The notes beneath the pieces were generated by a model. The model had not been told where the DNA came from. It saw only the letters and a program-made list of their open reading frames with translations, and made no database searches. The position numbers and the translations under genes were made by a program. DNA of 64,000 nucleotides, taken from Plantibacter flavus (lineage in GTDB: Bacteria; Actinomycetota; Actinomycetes; Actinomycetales; Microbacteriaceae). The number at the start of each line of letters is the position of its first letter. Position 1 is the first letter of the stretch. Shown here in pieces: positions 1 through 8,116 of this stretch. The stretch spans positions 3,782,001 through 3,846,000 of the forward strand of contig NZ_CP019402.1 in the NCBI RefSeq assembly GCF_002024505.1, given 5' to 3'.

Positions 1-256
1 CGATCGGCTCGTAGTGCTCGGCCTCGAGGAACGCTGCGCGGGCCGCGACCATTTCCTGCGTGTCGCCGGTCTTCGGCGTCCGACCGCCGACGACGAGCGA
101 GGCGTACCCCTGCCGGGCGATGTCGAAGCTGTGACCGGCGGGGCAGCGCAACACGCGGTCGCCGAGCTCGAGGGTCGCGGTGCAGATCGTGCACGCGAGA
201 TCGGGGGCGACGAGGCTCAGCCGATCGTGCTGCGGGACGTCAGCGAGGATCGGCAT
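1..256 (-). CDS. rlmA: 23S rRNA (guanine-N1)-methyltransferase, N-terminal part
   Basis: Reads leftwards off the window edge, so only about 85 residues are visible. They contain a zinc-finger pattern (C22, C25, C38, H42, as CTIC and CPAGH), then FDIARQGYASL and, at the edge, ARAAFLEAEHYEPI. A zinc finger followed by the A-R-x-x-F-L-x-x-x-x-Y motif leading into a SAM-binding domain is the N-terminus of RlmA/TlrB-type enzymes, which methylate a guanine N1 in 23S rRNA. The methyltransferase domain itself lies outside the window. The ATG at 254-256 is the first in-frame ATG, but the ribosome site before it is weak. Confidence 0.8.
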   Translation of the reverse strand, partial: MPILADVPQHDRLSLVAPDLACTICTATLELGDRVLRCPAGHSFDIARQGYASLVVGGRTPKTGDTQEMVAARAAFLEAEHYEPI

Positions 257-437
257 GCCTTCGAAACGCTCCGCTTCCAGCTGCTGTGTCCGTCGCTGCC
301 GCGATGCTTCCGGTTGTCGCACTTCACCCACACGGTGAGTCTAGGCGCGTGCCGCATGGTGCGTGCGCCGGAACATTCGAGCGGCGATCGGTCGCGGCGG
401 GGCTTCGGCACCGCGGTGACTCGATCAGCTCGGTGAC

Positions 438-1360
438 TCAGTCCTCGAGCGCGCTCCGCAGACGCTCGACGTCCTCGTGTGCTGCGTCGCTCGCACGCTG
501 CGCCCGGTCAGCCTCTCGTTGGCGTCGGGCCCACTCGCGCTCGGCGTCGGCGATGTCCGCGTCGAGCTCCTCGAGCCGCCTCGCGAGGTCCTCGCGGTCA
601 CGCAGGAGTCCCGACCGCCGGACCGCCGACTCGTCCAGGAAGGCGGTCGCCTCCTCACTCGCGCTGGACGCTGCCTCCTCGTCGCGCTCGGCCGCCTCCA
701 GCCGGGCCCGAAGGCGTCGGCGTCGGTCGTCCTCTTCGCCGGAATGGTCGCCGTCTCCGTCGCCCGGCGTCCCGACGGAGCCGTCGGCGGTGGAGCGCCT
801 GCCGGGGGTGCCGGCCCGCCGACCACACCGCCCCACCCCGCTCCGCTCGACGTCGGGGCGTCGGTCAGTCGACCGGACGACACCTGCGCGGCGAGGTCGG
901 CGTCGGCACTCGCCGCTTGCAGACTCTGGCGGACGGTCTCGATCACCGCTCCGGAGAGGGACGCTCCCTCCGCTGCGGCGGCTTCGACGGTGGCGGTGAC
1001 GAGCGTCGCGATCAGCGAGCGACGTTCGGTGCCGAGCGTGCGGAGCGCTGTGGCGTCGCCGGAGCGTTGGGCGTCGCCGAGCGCGGAGCCGAGTTGTTCC
1101 AGTTCGCTGAGCAGGTCCGGGCGGTGCGCCGTCAACACGTTGAGCGCCCAGGCGGCGACCGTCGGTTTGCGGAGCGCGAGGATCGCCGTCGCCAGGTCGT
1201 CGTCCCCGTCGTCGCGCGCTGCGACGGCCAGGCGTCTGCGCTCCGCCACGAAGCCGCTGAGCGGGACGCGCAGTAGCTCGACGGCGGCAGACGCCAGGTC
1301 CGTCGGGGCCGGCGTCCCGGTGTCGCGGTCGTCGGGCACGGTGCCGCTCCCTCGCATCAT
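438..1360 (-). pseudogene. Conserved actinobacterial coiled-coil protein, frameshifted
   Basis: The N-terminal half (about 175 residues, with FVAERRRLAVAARDDGDDDL and LRKPTVAAWALNVL) is in one frame and matches a conserved actinobacterial family of unknown function. Beyond about position 840 that frame becomes low-complexity Arg/Thr/Ser. A neighbouring frame continues from about 760-830 down to 438 as a clean coiled coil (LRARLEAAERDEEAAS, LARRLEELDADIADAERE). The two halves look like one protein broken by a single-base shift, probably in the G/C runs at 800-845. It could be a sequencing error, a real pseudogene or programmed frameshifting. The 3' limit is the stop of the coiled-coil frame. 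Confidence 0.7.
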
Positions 1361-1435
1361 TTCACGTCAGGCTAGCGCCCTCTTGCGCCAGAACGGAGTC
1401 CGACTGTCGCCTTTTCGGGGGACGCTACCGACAAT

Positions 1436-1690
1436 GTGGACATGGATGCCAGACCTTACCCCGACACGGTGGAGCCGCCTGAAACAGCGGCCTGCGCCGA
1501 TTTGAAGTCACTCCTCAGGACCGTGGACTTCCCGATCTCACGCCGCGAACTGCAGTCGATCGCCGTCCGTTCCGGACTCGACCGCGGGACCCTCGCCGCG
1601 CTCAACACGCTCACCGAAGAGCACTACGCCGGCTCGTTCGGCATCCTCCGCGAACTCCGCCACCACGGCGAGCTCCGTCGCTCCGCCTGA
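1436..1690 (+). CDS. Small conserved protein, DUF2795-like
   Basis: An 84-residue protein with a GTG start at 1436; an in-frame ATG at 1442 is an alternative. The core (LKSLLRTVDFPISRRELQ, then LDRGTLAALNTLTEEHYAG) follows the pattern of DUF2795-like small helical proteins: a hydrophobic stretch, F-P-x-S/A-x-x-E-L, then a Leu-rich segment ending in Y. No function is known for this family. It is divergent from the frameshifted gene on its left, with about 75 bp between them for promoters. Family assignment is by pattern only. Confidence 0.65.
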   Translation: MDMDARPYPDTVEPPETAACADLKSLLRTVDFPISRRELQSIAVRSGLDRGTLAALNTLTEEHYAGSFGILRELRHHGELRRSA

Positions 1691-1718
1691 CCGCCCCGTC
1701 CGACACCTGGTGGATTCC

Positions 1719-1824
1719 CCAGCGCGGTGCGCTGACGTGAGCGCGGGTCACAGACGCGGGCGCGGGTCTCCGGAGGGGCGCGCTCACGCCTACGGGGCGC
1801 GGTGACGTCAGCGCACCGCGCTGG
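1719..1824. repeat. Intergenic palindromic repeat, family A (copy 1)
   Basis: Perfect 20-bp inverted arms at 1719-1738 and 1805-1824 (core GCGCGGTGCGCTGACG) enclose a 19-bp box, GCGCGGGTCTCCGGAGGGG, at 1760-1778. The same arms and box recur in the intergenic region 51639-51912. It looks like a dispersed chromosomal repeat, not a gene. Confidence 0.8.
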
Positions 1825-1851
1825 CGATTCCAACAAGCGTCGTGCAACGCA

Positions 1852-1878
1852 GAAACCCCCGCCGAGGCGAGGGTTTCG
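1852..1878 (-). terminator. Terminator hairpin downstream of the original tRNA-Ser 3' end
   Basis: GAAACCC (1852-1858) pairs with GGGTTTC (1871-1877), with an inner GCC/GGC pair. Read on the minus strand it lies just past the displaced tRNA 3' fragment, where the chromosomal tRNA transcript would have ended before the element inserted. A similar hairpin (31661-31689) now serves the intact tRNA. Confidence 0.6.
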
Positions 1879-1886
1879 AGCTGAGA

Positions 1887-1951
1887 TCCAGTGCGGAGAC
1901 GGCGGGATTTGAACCCGCGGTCCCCGTGAGGGGACTCCACCTTAGCAGGGT
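1887..1951 (-). repeat. attL: tRNA-Ser(GCT) 3' fragment
   Basis: On the minus strand this is the tRNA from the anticodon arm to the 3' end, with no 5' half. It matches 31698-31762 over a 39-bp block and a 22-bp block separated by GTGA instead of TTAC. Because the loop differs, strand exchange probably occurred in the 22-bp anticodon-arm block (1930-1951). The left copy would then be the original chromosomal 3' end and the right copy the element's replacement. Confidence 0.9.
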
Positions 1952-2040
1952 CACGCCCGCCCCTTCCGGGTCGCACCATACACACTGTGCCGACAATCAC
2001 ACTCTCGGAATCGCCTGGAGATCGGCATCCTCCCGCCCTA

Positions 2041-2059
2041 CGGGACACTCTCGGGACAC
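2041..2059 (+). repeat. Candidate integrase arm-type site, left
   Basis: Two tandem CGGGACAC half-units. The same unit with one mismatch sits at 31580-31597, about 100 bp inside the other end, in the same orientation. Symmetric paired repeats flanking an att core suggest integrase arm-type binding sites. Confidence 0.6.
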
Positions 2060-2118
2060 ATCAAAGGTCCAACACGGATCTGCGGGAGTCGCCCGAGTTC
2101 CTACTAGACAAAACCCTG

Positions 2119-2164
2119 GTCATTAGTAGTTTACAGGCACGGGGAGTTGTCCTACTGTGGCGCC
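2119..2164 (+). promoter_or_regulatory. Candidate promoter of the 2165 gene, possibly leaderless
   Basis: TTTACA (2130-2135), a 17-bp spacer and TACTGT (2153-2158) end six bases before the ATG at 2165. Transcription would then start at or next to the ATG, and no Shine-Dalgarno sequence is present at a normal distance. The stretch TAGTAGTTTACAG resembles half of the operator at 19190-19219. Confidence 0.45.
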
Positions 2165-2560
2165 ATGACGCAGTCCAGCAGCCCGCTCCACCCAGCCCGC
2201 CAAGATGCCATCGCTCGCATGGCGTACTCCATGCGAGCCGACCCAGTCGAGTCACCGGATCTCATCCTTCAGCTCGTCGCTCAGTACGCCGAGCTAACAG
2301 GCCGCACCGAGGGTCAGAGCATCGAGGTGTTGATGCGCCACTTGATCATTGCCACTCAGCAGGCGATGCGGCGCGCAGAGCAGTTTGATCGCGACGGGAT
2401 GCCCGTCTTCTTTGCATCCCACAGCCGACAGTTCAAGGTCGCGTATCTCGCGTACATCAGAGAAGAGGCGAATCAGCGTCAGACTTTGAAGGAGGATGCT
2501 AGGCCTGCGACCTTGGGCGCGGCAGGTACGGCGGGAGCGCCCCGCGGTGGCAAAAAGTGA
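2165..2560 (+). CDS. Hypothetical helical protein
   Basis: A 131-residue protein of unknown function and the first gene inside the left end of the element. It is mostly predicted helix (ILQLVAQYAELTGRTEGQSIEVLMRHLIIATQQAMRRAEQ, split here by eye into two helices) and ends in a basic Gly/Ala tail, GAPRGGKK. An 18-residue ORF at 24113 ends almost identically (GAPKGGKK). I chose ATG 2165 over the TTG at 2147, whose only ribosome-site-like sequence abuts the codon; the promoter spacing also fits ATG 2165. A role in element regulation is possible but unsupported. Confidence 0.65.
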   Translation: MTQSSSPLHPARQDAIARMAYSMRADPVESPDLILQLVAQYAELTGRTEGQSIEVLMRHLIIATQQAMRRAEQFDRDGMPVFFASHSRQFKVAYLAYIREEANQRQTLKEDARPATLGAAGTAGAPRGGKK

Positions 2561-2690
2561 GCGCAATCCTCGCTCGTGCGCCAAGGGCGGAAGCGCAAGA
2601 TAAATCCGGTCAGCAACTAGAGGCGGGCGAGAAAATCGACGCTACACTCGCGTCGCGATCGAAGACATTGCACTAGAACAAGGAGGGACC

Positions 2691-3077
2691 ATGGGGGAAG
2701 TGAAGAAGCCACTCGGAGGGGTACACCCCAGAGTGCTGGAGGGCAATCGGACACCGAAGAACGGCTTTCTTATGCGCGACACGGTGGCCTGGGGAGTCAT
2801 ACACGACCTTCCCTTCCAGTTGCCGAAAAGCTGGAGCAAGCAGTTACCCATGCAGGAGAGCCTTCGTGACATCAGGCACCGGCTAGGACAGGAGGAAGAG
2901 GAACGCATCGTAAGCAGGAAGGTCGAGGGAATCTGGAGAGTCGGCGCGCTCGACCTTGACAGGGATGAGGTACACGATCTTCTCGAGGAGCACGGTTACA
3001 CGCACCAGAACGAGCTCCTCATGAACGAGGGCCATGAGCGCTACCTGGTCGAGTTTTACCAGCGGTCAAGCAAGTAG
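2691..3077 (+). CDS. Hypothetical protein
   Basis: A 128-residue protein preceded by a strong ribosome site (AAGGAGG, 6-8 bases before ATG 2691). I do not recognise a family. Features are a hydrophobic AWGVIHDLPFQLPKSW segment, a charged middle (LGQEEEERIVSRKVEG) and a C-terminal EVHDLLEEHGYTHQNELL helix pair. It lies between the left end of the element and the Lsr2-like gene, in the same direction as the SIR2 defence gene. It could be a component of that locus, but nothing in the sequence proves it. Confidence 0.65.
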   Translation: MGEVKKPLGGVHPRVLEGNRTPKNGFLMRDTVAWGVIHDLPFQLPKSWSKQLPMQESLRDIRHRLGQEEEERIVSRKVEGIWRVGALDLDRDEVHDLLEEHGYTHQNELLMNEGHERYLVEFYQRSSK

Positions 3078-3135
3078 TGCTCACCACCTGACCGAATCAC
3101 AAGTCACCGCGGCATACGAGTGGCAGGATGGAAGC

Positions 3136-3366
3136 ATGGTCAAGCGCAGCGTCACTATGCTCGTCGATGACATCGACGGGACAGCACTGGACAGAACCTC
3201 CGGGGAGACCGTCCTCTTCGCCATCGACGGCCGCGCCTATGAGATTGACCTGACGAATGAGAACGCCTCCATCCTGCGCGAGGCCCTCCGGCCGTTCATG
3301 GACGCCGGTCGCAAGGCGAGAGGGAAGACCCCCAAAAAGAAGCGCCGCCGAACGGTAGCGGCGTAG
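3136..3366 (+). CDS. Truncated Lsr2-like protein (N-terminal domain only)
   Basis: 76 residues. VTMLVDDIDGTALDRTSGETVLFAIDGRAYEIDL followed by NASILREALRPF matches the N-terminal oligomerisation domain of Lsr2, the actinobacterial xenogeneic silencer that coats AT-rich foreign DNA (quoted here as motif positions 6-39 and 42-53). Full Lsr2 is about 110 residues and ends in an R-G-R-containing DNA-binding domain. Here the protein stops after a basic tail (KTPKKKRRR) with no such domain. The start is ATG 3136, with AGGATGGAAG upstream. By analogy with truncated H-NS proteins, it could join host Lsr2 oligomers and relieve silencing of the element; that is inference. Confidence 0.75.
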   Translation: MVKRSVTMLVDDIDGTALDRTSGETVLFAIDGRAYEIDLTNENASILREALRPFMDAGRKARGKTPKKKRRRTVAA

Positions 3367-3428
3367 AGCACGCGATGGGTAGCAATCATCGCCAGCTACC
3401 TCAAAGGATTGGCCATCATCAGCTACTC

Positions 3429-3451
3429 TGCCGAACCGTGACGGTTCGGCA
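3429..3451 (+). terminator. Hairpin after the Lsr2-like gene
   Basis: TGCCGAACCG / CGGTTCGGCA perfect 10-bp arms around a TGA loop, 63 bp past the Lsr2-like stop and upstream of the SIR2 gene. There is no strong U-run, so it may be a Rho-aided terminator or an attenuator before the SIR2 gene. Confidence 0.5.
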
Positions 3452-3544
3452 ACTACTGGCGTCAGCAACCCTCTAACTTGACGGCCGGTAGCCGGTCAAA
3501 TTCGCGCATGCTCGTCTAAACTGCGGGAGACCCTCGGAGGATAG

Positions 3545-6500
3545 ATGGAACAGCGATTGAAGTCGGCGTTAGAACGTAAGAACCTGGTTTTCATTGTTGG
3601 GACGGGATTCAGCGCCGCCACGACTGATGGACAGGCAGCCTCCACGTGGCGGGGCTTGATCGAAGATGGTGTCAGAGAAGCCACCGCTCTCGGAACGAAA
3701 CCAGGGTGGGAAGTCCAGGTTCGCGCCTCTCTGGACTATGGTTTCGAGCAGGACGACATGGACGCGGTGTTGTCGGCGGCATCAGGAGTGTTCAAAGAAC
3801 TGAATCGACATGGCGACTACGTTGTCCCCAAGTGGCTGAAGGAGACCGTCGGCCAACTGACCCCAATAAAGGACGAGCTGGCAAAGCGCCTCAGAGCTTT
3901 ACCGTACCCGTTACTCACCACAAACTACGACACCCTTCTAGAGAACAACGACCGTCGAGGGACAGACTGGACGCGACCAGTCGAGATGCAACACGTCTTG
4001 GCCGGAGTTGAAAGTAGAGACGTCGGCCACCTCCATGGGCGATGGAACAATCCAGACTCAGTGATCTTCACCGAGCGTCAATACGACTTGCTCCTCGAAA
4101 GCGATGCTGCGCAGGCGTTGCAGAAGGCCGCGTCCACCCTCAAGTCTCTCGTATACGTCGGCTTCGGCGCAGGGCTCGGTGATCCCAACTTTGGCCAATT
4201 GATTGCCTGGCACAGGTCAAACTTCATTCCGTCAGCCGTCGACCACTTCAGATTGTGCAGGGAGAGCGAACTTGAGGAACTCCGAGTCCTTCATAGTAAC
4301 GACCAGATCGTCCCAGTCTCCTACGGCGAGAACTACGACGATCTTCCCGCCTTTCTCGCGCAGTTCGCTGCACCTGAGAGCGTAGAACTTACGAGCGCTG
4401 GCATCGTCAGAGACGTCGTCAGCGAAGCCCAGAATGACTTTGCGGACGACATGCGACAGGACTCGATACTCGCCGACACCCTTGACAGTGTGATTGACAG
4501 ACCAGTCTCCGACGTTATCCTTCCACCAGTGCTACTGCCCGTTCCTCACGCTGAGTACATCAAAGCGAGATCGTCTAAGCGCGAGGGTAAGATTGATCGC
4601 CTCGACCCGCGGGAAGAAGTAACTCACGGCGACATACTCATCGTCGCCGCGGAGGAAAACACCGGCCTCACAACCGCCATCAAGTGGATGACACTCGAAG
4701 CAGCTAACTATCTGAGCGGAGCCAGTCCGCTCTACATACAATTTGGGTCTTGCCGCAAGAGGTCAAATCCACTAACTGATGCCGTTCAACTTGAAGCGCT
4801 ACGCCACCAACTCATCCAACAACGCGGTGATGAACTTCCGCCTTATGTCCTTGGTCTGGACAACTTCAGCCCGTTCGTTGATCGACTATCGGACGCCACC
4901 TTGGAGGAGATATCGTCCTCCGACGCGCTTCTCACAATAATCGGATGCGTTCAAGGAACCGAAGAGGAAGTCGTCGATCGCCTAGCACGGCTTGGCTCCA
5001 AACCTAGGGTGCGGTACGTTGGAAAGCTGTCGGCGGCAGATGTTCGCGAGTATGCGCGCATTGCGTCACCTACCGACTATCTTAAGCTCGCCGAGCAGGT
5101 GCTGTTGATGCTGCAAGCCGAGAATCTACCAAAGACTCCGTTCACCGTTTCACTCATGATCTCGGTACTAGTTCAGGGCGGAAAGTTTGCCGCCAACGCC
5201 TCTCAAACATCAATCTTGGATGACTACATCGGCCTCCTCTTGGGCCGTGGAGACCCTCATGAAGATGCCCGATTCGGCTTGGACCAAACCGCTCGTGAGG
5301 CCCTACTCGGGGGACTAGCGCAGAACTTCGTCGAAAAAGGCGTCGGCGGGGAAAGCGAGGTGGCAGTCCAAGCGTCCTTTGAGAGCACCTTTGACAAATT
5401 TGGGTGGGACGAGTCAACGTCAGAAGTACTGAAGAGTTTTCTCGACAGGAAGATCTTGAGGCGCCGGGGAAACCACATCGAGTTTGCCCGTAGTAGTTTC
5501 CTCCACATTTTTGCTGCTAAGCGCGCCACCACCGACCCCGACTTTCGTCTTCGCCTTCTCGAGCGGCCCTTATACTACTCGGACGCAATTACCGACTACG
5601 CTGCCCTCTATCGGCATGACGCCGATTTGCTCAGTCGCTTGAGCGTGCTCCTGCAACCCGATGGGGAGCCACATCAGCGCTCGGGCGTTTTCGAGCCCTT
5701 GGAGCTCGCTCAGCCTCGACTTGATTCGCCTGAACCGCTACCCGAGCCGGAACACCAGGAGTCGCCTGAACCAGCCGCTACCGAGATCGAGCGAAGTGCC
5801 GACACCGGCTGGAAGGACGTATTGTTCGATTCCGAAGACGACGAAGATCTGCCTCCATTTCCGACAGTACATGAGGACGAGGTTCCCGAGTCCATTCAGC
5901 TCCTGCGCACGTTGGAACTTGTATCGACGGTTCTGCGTGACTCCGACCAGGTTGAGGCGCTCGGGCTGAAGCAGCAGCTCTTGCACGATGTGCTCGACCG
6001 CTGGGCCGACACCATGGATGTGATTCATGACGATAACCAGTTCCTAGACTTCGTGGTCAAGCTGATCACAGATCTTGGTATTGGCAAGTCGGATGGGAGC
6101 GACCGCGATGAGGTGATTGACGAATACGGTCGAGCCATTCCCGCGGCGATTGTGATGAGCGCGGTTGGCACAACACTTGCATCTCGCAAGCTCACGAAGA
6201 TACTCGACCGAGTTCTCAGAGATGAGGGGAATCCGATATCCGAAGAAGCTGTTGTAATTGCGTGCTTCTTCCAATACTCGTTGGCCGAGCGTGGCTGGCC
6301 TGGTCGAGTCAGTGACCTTCTCCGTCAACGTGGGAATATCTGGATAATTCGCAATTTCCTTTTGCGTCTATTGATGTTCGCCTACGAGACGGATGAAGTG
6401 CACGCCTCTGATGCAGACGAGCTACTCGATCTCTGCCTGATGATCATCGAACAGGCCAGCAAGTATAAGGACGAACCTGAACGCAGATCTCATCTAACGA

Positions 6501-6586
6501 AGATCAAGCGCGACATCGAGCAGCGGCGGCTGAAGTCACGGGTTCGCCAGAGCTACACATCCAGTGCCCTACAGGAGGGTTCTTAG
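3545..6586 (+). CDS. SIR2-STAND-like anti-phage defence protein
   Basis: 1013 residues. The N-terminal ~270 residues are a SIR2-like NADase domain: IVGTGFSAA (17-25, NAD-binding GxGxS), TTNYD (125-129, with catalytic-type Asn127) and GHLHG (161-165, catalytic His). A P-loop-like module follows, with AAEENTGLTT at 368-377 where the usual Lys is Leu. Then come helical sensor-like regions to the C-terminus, including an acidic Pro/Glu-rich linker around 705-790. Known SIR2 defence proteins deplete NAD+ when a sensor module detects phage. The start is ATG 3545 with CGGAGG upstream. Base composition is clearly lower in GC than the chromosome. The function is inferred from architecture. Confidence 0.8.
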   Translation: MEQRLKSALERKNLVFIVGTGFSAATTDGQAASTWRGLIEDGVREATALGTKPGWEVQVRASLDYGFEQDDMDAVLSAASGVFKELNRHGDYVVPKWLKETVGQLTPIKDELAKRLRALPYPLLTTNYDTLLENNDRRGTDWTRPVEMQHVLAGVESRDVGHLHGRWNNPDSVIFTERQYDLLLESDAAQALQKAASTLKSLVYVGFGAGLGDPNFGQLIAWHRSNFIPSAVDHFRLCRESELEELRVLHSNDQIVPVSYGENYDDLPAFLAQFAAPESVELTSAGIVRDVVSEAQNDFADDMRQDSILADTLDSVIDRPVSDVILPPVLLPVPHAEYIKARSSKREGKIDRLDPREEVTHGDILIVAAEENTGLTTAIKWMTLEAANYLSGASPLYIQFGSCRKRSNPLTDAVQLEALRHQLIQQRGDELPPYVLGLDNFSPFVDRLSDATLEEISSSDALLTIIGCVQGTEEEVVDRLARLGSKPRVRYVGKLSAADVREYARIASPTDYLKLAEQVLLMLQAENLPKTPFTVSLMISVLVQGGKFAANASQTSILDDYIGLLLGRGDPHEDARFGLDQTAREALLGGLAQNFVEKGVGGESEVAVQASFESTFDKFGWDESTSEVLKSFLDRKILRRRGNHIEFARSSFLHIFAAKRATTDPDFRLRLLERPLYYSDAITDYAALYRHDADLLSRLSVLLQPDGEPHQRSGVFEPLELAQPRLDSPEPLPEPEHQESPEPAATEIERSADTGWKDVLFDSEDDEDLPPFPTVHEDEVPESIQLLRTLELVSTVLRDSDQVEALGLKQQLLHDVLDRWADTMDVIHDDNQFLDFVVKLITDLGIGKSDGSDRDEVIDEYGRAIPAAIVMSAVGTTLASRKLTKILDRVLRDEGNPISEEAVVIACFFQYSLAERGWPGRVSDLLRQRGNIWIIRNFLLRLLMFAYETDEVHASDADELLDLCLMIIEQASKYKDEPERRSHLTKIKRDIEQRRLKSRVRQSYTSSALQEGS

Positions 6587-7066
6587 CTCTTCTTACGTTG
6601 GTCTTGCAGCGCTCTTCCAATCATTACGGCACTGTCAACAATTGCGCAGTGAGGCTAGGATGCGTCGAGAAGTTGCACGCGCGCGGATGCTCAAGCGGGA
6701 ACGTCATCGCCGCGGACGACCGAAGCACGGGACGCTAGCGCTCCGGTATCTTCCCGCTGTTGAGCGGCCGGTCGGTCACGACGGCAGGCGGTGGGGTCGA
6801 GATTTCACTAAGAAGGTTCGCTTGAAACGTGCTCCGCATCGAGCGCCCAAGCGGTCATGCGTGCCTACCGGAGCCGCTGGTCAGGTGCGACGGCTGCGAC
6901 GGCTCGATCGCCGCGCACGTAGAGACGAGCATCTGGGGGCAGGGATAATATCACCTACGCATTAGGGCTTTCTGCCCACTCTCGGGTGCGCACCAAGTTG
7001 CGTATATGCGCAGGGGATTCCCGGAGGACCATTTCGACGCAACTGAGACCGTCGCTCGCCAGTCTC
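6587..7066. other. 480-bp gap without a convincing gene
   Basis: Lies between the convergent SIR2 and Abi-alpha genes. The only open frame (6564-6965, plus strand) is Arg-rich, overlaps the SIR2 gene end and shows no domain. I found no hairpin terminator or recognisable gene remnant here. Confidence 0.5.
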
Positions 7067-7906
7067 TTAGTCGGATGCCGTGTCCACCGGGAGAACGCCT
7101 ACCGCTTCGGCGAATTTTTGGCCGAATGCCGTTTTACGAAGTAGCCCCTTCTCCCAGGTCACTCTCTCTGCGTCACCCCCAGCATCAGTGAGCGCTGTGT
7201 TGTAGGACTGGGACTTCTCGACCCAGTCGTATGATTTCTCCTCGGCACTCCAAATGGTGTAGTCGACCTCAATCAGTCCTAGCCGTATCCAGTTGTCCAC
7301 CCACGGCTCGACCTCGAGAACATGCTTCGGATACCACATTCCGATCATTACATGACGCGCAAAGACCGTGTACGAATTGGGCTGACTGCCGGCAGACAGG
7401 CGAATCTCTACAATCACTCGTAACCCAGGTGATCGAAGAATGGCGCTCAACGATTCCACCTCGGCGGCCGACAGTTGCCTAATGATCTCCACGAAGGCAG
7501 GGTGAGCGGCGTCGGGGGCTCGCCCGTCCATGGCAGTTGCCAAGAGACTCAGGTAAAGTTCACGCAGCTCATCCTCATCGTGGCTAAAAGCCAATCCCTG
7601 CAAGGCGGGCCCTGCGATCGACGCCTTGGGCTCCACCACATCCGACTCTGGTATGACGATGAGCTTCTGGGACATGTCCGCGGCGAACTTTCCTTTGAAG
7701 TATGCCTCAGCTTTGGCAAGCCCGAAGTTGATGGCGGCAATTGGTAGCAGTACGTTCTTGACTGACCTAGCGATGATACTCAGAGCTTCCGCGGCGTCGT
7801 TCCCGGCCGCACGAGCCGCGGGATTCTCCTTTGCGATGTCGAGTACTGCCTTCGTAACCCCAATTACTTCCTTCGCCTGACCAAGCGGCCCTGATTCCTC
7901 GCCCAT
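7067..7906 (-). CDS. Abi-alpha (DUF4393) family protein
   Basis: 279 residues. The pattern of an amphipathic N-terminal helical region, then IVIPESDVVEPKASIAGPALQGLAF (about 83-107), then DELRELYLSLLATAMD and AHPAFVEIIRQLSAAEVESL, is that of DUF4393 (Abi-alpha), a family linked with abortive infection. A hydrophobic stretch, NVLLPIAAINFGLA, may contact membrane. It is convergent with the SIR2 gene and divergent from a serine recombinase, and the shared 210-bp intergenic region holds recombinase-type repeats. The defence role is inferred from the family and neighbours; no mechanism can be read from the sequence. Confidence 0.7.
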   Translation of the reverse strand: MGEESGPLGQAKEVIGVTKAVLDIAKENPAARAAGNDAAEALSIIARSVKNVLLPIAAINFGLAKAEAYFKGKFAADMSQKLIVIPESDVVEPKASIAGPALQGLAFSHDEDELRELYLSLLATAMDGRAPDAAHPAFVEIIRQLSAAEVESLSAILRSPGLRVIVEIRLSAGSQPNSYTVFARHVMIGMWYPKHVLEVEPWVDNWIRLGLIEVDYTIWSAEEKSYDWVEKSQSYNTALTDAGGDAERVTWEKGLLRKTAFGQKFAEAVGVLPVDTASD

Positions 7907-7969
7907 GCCGGAAGTATAGAGCGTTGACCGCTCACCCTCCTATCGTGAGAATAGGGGTCGGCCCGTGGA

Positions 7970-8105
7970 TGTCTCGTAACCCATGAGTTATGAGACGTCT
8001 CACGGGACGGGTCGAAACCGTGCCCCAGGGCGTGCGAACGCGTCTCGCAACCGTGTCTCACAAGTGGTCGATAGAATCGACGTAATCGAAATGGGTTACG
8101 AGACA
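7970..8105. repeat. Candidate res site of the serine recombinase
   Basis: A perfect 15-bp inverted pair, TGTCTCGTAACCCAT (7970-7984) and its complement (8091-8105). The first arm has its own imperfect partner, GTTATGAGACG (7987-7997), giving a 28-bp dimer-type site. CGTCTCGCAAC at 8041-8051 is a third related half-site. Several imperfect dyads in front of a resolvase gene are the layout of a res site, which would also let the recombinase regulate itself and the Abi-alpha gene. Confidence 0.65.
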
Positions 8106-8116
8106 CCAAGGACGCC

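Noticed and set aside
6564..6965. 133-residue ORF after the SIR2 gene
   Set aside because: Overlaps the SIR2 3' end, is Arg-rich, and has no ribosome site or motif. I also looked for a transposase remnant in both strands and saw none.
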